Source of the DNA: JBGTLW01 sp041743835
Lineage (GTDB): Bacteria > Planctomycetota > Phycisphaerae > Phycisphaerales > Phycisphaeraceae
DNA length: 15,427 nucleotides
Reading direction: 5' to 3'
Assembly: GCA_041743835.1 (NCBI GenBank)
Contig: JBGTLW010000407.1
Coordinates: 1 to 15,427 of the forward strand
Part shown: in pieces, positions 12,547 to 15,427 of the stretch
Layout of the letters: the number at the start of each line of letters is the position of its first letter
Position numbering within the stretch: position 1 is the first letter of the stretch
Translations under genes and position numbers: made by a program
Notes under the pieces: generated by a model
Database searches by the model: none
What the model was told of the DNA's origin: nothing
What the model saw: the letters and a program-made list of their open reading frames with translations, nothing else

Positions 12547-14042
12547 TACGGGCAACCTTCCGGGGGCTCCGGGCAGTCGTCGTCGACCACGCAGAACGAT
12601 TCGTCCTCGATCTCGATGAGGTCGCCGCCCTCGCACTCGTACCGATAGGTTGTGACCCGCTTGTGCCCTTCGGGACAACAGCAGTCGTAGCACACCGCCG
12701 CCGTCCAACTTCCGGGTCCGGGGGCGGGGGCGATCTCCCAACTGTCGCAGGCGCAGACCTTGATGCCCCGGTCGCCGCAGACGCTCTGGGCCTCGGCGAG
12801 CGCCGCGTCGATAGCCTCGGCCTCCGTGGTCCCGCCCCCGGAAGCTGTGGCCACGGTCAGGCCTTCACATTCGCCGGAACACACCAACTGCTCGCGGCAG
12901 TCGTCGCAGTCGCTGTACGTGGCGTCGGGGGTCAGGTCGGTCTCCGTGCCGTCGCAGGTGCGCAGTGCCGCCTGGTAGCACACCCCGTCGATGGAGACGA
13001 TGTCACCGTCAGCGATGTCGGGCGATCGTACGGCCAGCGGGGAGCCGTCGAAGCACGGGGTCAGATCAAAGCACTGGCCGTGACAATCCTCGCAGGTGGC
13101 ATACACATCCCCCGGAAGCAGGTCTTGCGTTGTCTGTTCCTCGCAGTCCTCGATGGCGTCGATGGTGTAGCACACGTCATCGATGCGAACCACGTCGCCG
13201 ACCACGAGAGGCATATCGCCGCGGACGTGGATCGTGGTGGTGCCGCTGTCGCAGTTGGACAGTTGCAGTTTGCGGACGCCCTCGCATTCGCAGCAGTTGT
13301 CGAACGGCCCGGCGATGGACAGGCCGCACTCCGGCTCCACACATTCCAGTTCGGCGTCATCGGGGATGCGGACGAGGTAGCACATCTCATCGTTGACGCG
13401 CACGACCCGCCCCACGAAGTCGGCCAGGTCATCGGTGGTGTACCGGGTCGGGTGATACGCCGGGTCATCACACGGATCGAGCGCGTAGGGCCTGATTCCG
13501 GGGGCGATGCCCAAGCGGACGACCGCCCACTGGTTGCCGGTGCCGCCCTCGCGCCAGAGGATCGCGGCCGCGCCGAACAGCCCCGCTTTGAGGTGCCCCG
13601 TGACCCCGTCGGCGATATCGGCTAACCGGTTCGGGGCGTCGTCATCGTCCACGCTCACCTGCACGGGGCAGACCCCGGCCGCCCACGCCCGGCCGATCCC
13701 GCCATTGCGGATCGGTTCCATCGTGATGACGAACCGTCCGAATTGCCTGGGGAGTTCCGGGGTTCCACAGGCCTGGGCGACACGGTTCTTGAACTCGGCG
13801 AGGTTGGTCGCGGGGCCGATGACCGGCTCATCGATCCCCAACACGGCGAATCGCCCGACATCCGACCCGCTGTCGTTGCGGATGAGGATGATGCTCGCCT
13901 GCGGTGGGGTCGGCACGGCCTGTCGGCCAAGCGTGGCGGTACGGCCCCGGAAATCCTGCGCCGCGTCGATGAAGGCGTTGTACGCCGTCGCGGGGATACG
14001 CAGCTTGTCGCCGGTCTGGACTTTCTTGAAGGCATCGCTCAT
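12546..14042 (-). CDS. phage-like protein with three cysteine-rich repeats (498 aa)
   Basis: I place the start at ATG 14042 (MSDAFKKVQTGDKL). The frame is open upstream to 14381, but that part lies inside the preceding gene and has a shadow-like Arg/Ser-rich composition. Residues 1 to about 185 form an N-terminal domain without repeats. Three related units of roughly 65 residues follow (about 186-254, 258-324 and 325-384). Each contains G-x-(V/I)-V-x-(V/I)-(D/N)-(D/G)-x-C-Y, at 211-222, 282-292 and 346-356, and a closing C-x-(D/E)-C or CEC. A Gly/Thr linker (400-406) and a cysteine-rich tail (429-498, with YDCCCPEGH) end the protein. It lacks a signal peptide. By position behind a tape-measure-like gene it may be a tail-tip or host-contact protein. 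The family is not recognised. Confidence 0.78.
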   Translation of the reverse strand: MSDAFKKVQTGDKLRIPATAYNAFIDAAQDFRGRTATLGRQAVPTPPQASIILIRNDSGSDVGRFAVLGIDEPVIGPATNLAEFKNRVAQACGTPELPRQFGRFVITMEPIRNGGIGRAWAAGVCPVQVSVDDDDAPNRLADIADGVTGHLKAGLFGAAAILWREGGTGNQWAVVRLGIAPGIRPYALDPCDDPAYHPTRYTTDDLADFVGRVVRVNDEMCYLVRIPDDAELECVEPECGLSIAGPFDNCCECEGVRKLQLSNCDSGTTTIHVRGDMPLVVGDVVRIDDVCYTIDAIEDCEEQTTQDLLPGDVYATCEDCHGQCFDLTPCFDGSPLAVRSPDIADGDIVSIDGVCYQAALRTCDGTETDLTPDATYSDCDDCREQLVCSGECEGLTVATASGGGTTEAEAIDAALAEAQSVCGDRGIKVCACDSWEIAPAPGPGSWTAAVCYDCCCPEGHKRVTTYRYECEGGDLIEIEDESFCVVDDDCPEPPEGCP

Positions 14043-14082
14043 CGGTGAATTCCGGGGGCACTTCCGGGGGCGGGGGCGGGGG

Positions 14083-14916
14083 TTAGCCGATGCCCAAGCC
14101 GGCGAAGCTGGCCTCGTCATAGACCTTCTCGACGTAGGCGGCGATCGGTTGCTTGACCAGTGTGTTGCTCGCGCCGTCCTCGACATCCGCGTACCGCACC
14201 CAGAGGTACTCCCAGCCCTTCTTGGAGACACCCGCGATGGTGCCGATGGTGATGCCCGTGCGGTTCGGCGAGCCCGCAAACTTGAACGTGATCTCCCAGT
14301 CCCCCCCGGAAGGATCGGACTCGGGCACGCGCAGTGACCCCGATGCGCCGAGGAACAGACACTCGCCCGCCGCCAGACCACGGAAGGCCCCGGCGTTGAC
14401 CTTGCCAGTCAGGTTGAACAGCACGCCCTTGTAGGCGTTGGTTACCGTCGCGGCGGGCAGGTAATGCGTCTCGGAGAAGTTGTAGATGGGAACCGTGATG
14501 TCCACACCCTCAACACTGTCCTGCGTCACCCCGACCGCCCCCCGGAAGTTGGGCGGCGTGGAACCCGCGGGGGCGTAGCTTCCGGGGGTTGATAGAGACT
14601 GGGTGATGTGCTGGGTGCCGCCGCCGGTGTCGAAGCTGAAGGTCGAGTCGCCGGTCTCGGGTTCCTGGGCATCGGCCGGGGCGTAGCGCGCGGTGCCCGT
14701 CCAGATGCACCCCCCGGCATTGCTCGTGTCGATGTAGATAGGTTCGACGGCGCAGGGCTGGCGGACCAGGGCGTTGAACAGCGTCGGCGCGGTGGCTTTG
14801 AGGGCGGCGAGGGACGACCCCTCGTCGGCGGTGCCGCGGATGGTGTAGGTCAGCTCGGCCGACTCGCCGTCGGTGTACTGCCGTGAATCCGGGTTCTCGG
14901 TGCAGGTGACTGGCAT
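14083..14916 (-). CDS. putative virion or tail protein (277 aa)
   Basis: The ATG at 14916 lies 6 bases after the stop of the tape-measure-like gene. No strong ribosome binding site is visible, so coupling is likely. The protein has no signal peptide and is rich in beta-prone segments and Gly, Thr and Ser. An opening stretch (17-28, ESAELTYTIRGT), a central part (120-175) and a C-terminal block, GWEYLWVRYADV (234-245) and VKQPIAAYVEKVY (254-266), look like a compact structural protein. I believe similar proteins accompany tail genes in planctomycete prophage-like clusters, but this is recollection of character, not a search. Its role as a tail tube or baseplate component is inferred from place. 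Three nonamer copies fall in loop-like parts (DPSGGDW, NFRGAV, STPGSY). Confidence 0.7.
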   Translation of the reverse strand: MPVTCTENPDSRQYTDGESAELTYTIRGTADEGSSLAALKATAPTLFNALVRQPCAVEPIYIDTSNAGGCIWTGTARYAPADAQEPETGDSTFSFDTGGGTQHITQSLSTPGSYAPAGSTPPNFRGAVGVTQDSVEGVDITVPIYNFSETHYLPAATVTNAYKGVLFNLTGKVNAGAFRGLAAGECLFLGASGSLRVPESDPSGGDWEITFKFAGSPNRTGITIGTIAGVSKKGWEYLWVRYADVEDGASNTLVKQPIAAYVEKVYDEASFAGLGIG

Positions 14917-14922
14917 ATTCGA

Positions 14923-15427
14923 TCAAACGAAAGTCAGCCCGCCGTTCTGCGCGGCGTTGACGAGCTTCTTGGTGTTCTTGGCGGTCTCCTCGGTGGCCTT
15001 GGCGGTGCGGTCCACGGCGCTGTTGGAGAGCAGCCCCTGAATGGCCGCGGCGTTGAACGTGCCGCGCACGCCGATCTTCGCCGCCTGCTCCTCGACCACG
15101 TCGCCGATGTCGCCCAGCCCGGCGAGTGCGTCCCTTGCACGGGCGATGATGTCATCGGGGCCTTCGAGACCTCCGGGGGCGCTGTCGTCGGCTTCCTTGG
15201 CCTCGCGTTTGCCGCGGGCCTCATTGATGGCGTCCTCCCACTCGTCGCGTGCCCGTTGCAGGTCGTCCTCGTTCTCGGCCAGGCGGCGTTCGTACTCGGC
15301 GTCCAGCTCGCTGTGCCGACGCAGGTTGTCCTGGCCGATGACACCGAGCGTCGCTTCGTGCAGGGACGCGGCCCGGTCGCGCCGGCTCTGGCGGTCGGCC
15401 TCGGTCTGAGCCACATCGCGCTGCGTC
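14923..15427 (-). CDS. tape-measure-like tail protein, C-terminal part
   Basis: The frame is open to the window edge, so the N-terminus is missing; 167 residues are visible. Residues about 6-80 are rich in Glu, Arg, Gln and Ala with heptad-like spacing, indicating a long coiled coil. A Gly-containing break (83-90) and a hydrophobic segment (93-120) follow. The end reads VDRTAKATEETAKNTKKL (138-155) and then GGLTF, a pattern typical of the C-termini of phage tail tape-measure proteins. Such proteins set tail length and line the tail tube. A GTG at 15414 could be read as a start, but continuity to the edge and family length argue that the gene is much longer. The four genes after it on the same strand follow the usual order of tail genes. 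Confidence 0.7.
   Translation of the reverse strand, partial: TQRDVAQTEADRQSRRDRAASLHEATLGVIGQDNLRRHSELDAEYERRLAENEDDLQRARDEWEDAINEARGKREAKEADDSAPGGLEGPDDIIARARDALAGLGDIGDVVEEQAAKIGVRGTFNAAAIQGLLSNSAVDRTAKATEETAKNTKKLVNAAQNGGLTFV

Larger units (their letters stand above)
11403..14588. repeat. cluster of the iterated nonamer TTCCGGGGG
   Basis: Exact copies in the + orientation start at 11403, 12297, 12558, 13496, 14050, 14062 and 14580. Exact copies in the reverse orientation (CCCCCGGAA) start at 11533, 11948, 12835, 13109, 14303 and 14539. Four more lie outside the cluster at 5836 (reverse), 8105 (reverse), 8307 (+) and 10521 (+). A flanking C or GC often extends the motif to GCTTCCGGGGGC. 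Copies occur in different reading frames, in coding regions and at gene boundaries, so codon bias does not explain them. Near matches lie at about 3027, 5158, 12710, 13755, 13935 and 15171. Its role is unknown. Confidence 0.8.

Noticed and set aside
12663..13625. 320-codon plus-strand ORF
   Set aside because: Antisense to the cysteine-rich repeat gene. Its Val/Ala/Gly/Asp-rich translation mirrors the opposite strand and shows no family motif.
14043..14381. Upstream extension of the 498-residue protein to 611 residues
   Set aside because: The extra 113 residues overlap the preceding gene in another frame and are Arg/Ser/Pro-rich shadow sequence. MSDAFKK at 14042 is a natural start after a short gap.

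Overview
The window looks like chromosomal DNA of a GC-rich planctomycete, probably of the Phycisphaerae type. This rests on the DUF1573, rhodanese and MauE-like operon, the secreted TPR and YD-repeat proteins, GGGGG-type ribosome binding sites and a cysteine-rich phage-like cluster of a kind typical of that phylum. It is inferred from protein character, since no rRNA or other marker gene is present.

Layout. (1) Bases 1 to about 142 are the 3' end of an IS30-family insertion sequence. It cuts off a minus-strand gene for a small secreted protein that starts at 419 with a strong ribosome binding site. (2) Bases 481-8709, minus strand, hold four tightly coupled genes ordered YD-repeat protein 1, TPR protein 1, YD-repeat protein 2, TPR protein 2. 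Each has a signal peptide, and each stop codon overlaps the next start (ATGA, TTGA, ATGA). The two YD proteins are paralogues and so are the two TPR proteins, so a two-gene module has been duplicated in tandem. No toxin domain is attached. The truncated gene at 419 may have been a fifth member. (3) Bases 8710-9197 are a divergent control region with one promoter candidate for each direction.

(4) Bases 9198-11246, plus strand, form a three-gene operon: an exported DUF1573 protein with a CGC motif, a membrane-anchored rhodanese, and a MauE/DoxX-like four-helix membrane protein with a CGCFG motif. Together they suggest envelope thiol or sulfur redox chemistry. (5) Bases 11247-11429 are a convergent intergenic stretch with a hairpin and a doubtful 32-codon ORF. 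(6) Bases 11430-15427, minus strand, are the distal end of a prophage-like or tail-like cluster: the C-terminus of a tape-measure-like protein, a 277-residue putative virion protein, a 498-residue protein with three cysteine-rich repeats, a 205-residue cysteine-rich protein and a 170-residue protein with a metal-binding type cysteine array. No integrase, capsid or terminase gene lies in the window.

Across these genes runs an iterated nonamer, TTCCGGGGG. I count 17 exact copies on both strands, 13 of them between 11403 and 14588. The best candidates for something undescribed are this motif, the duplicated YD-repeat/TPR pair and the cysteine-rich tail-cluster proteins.
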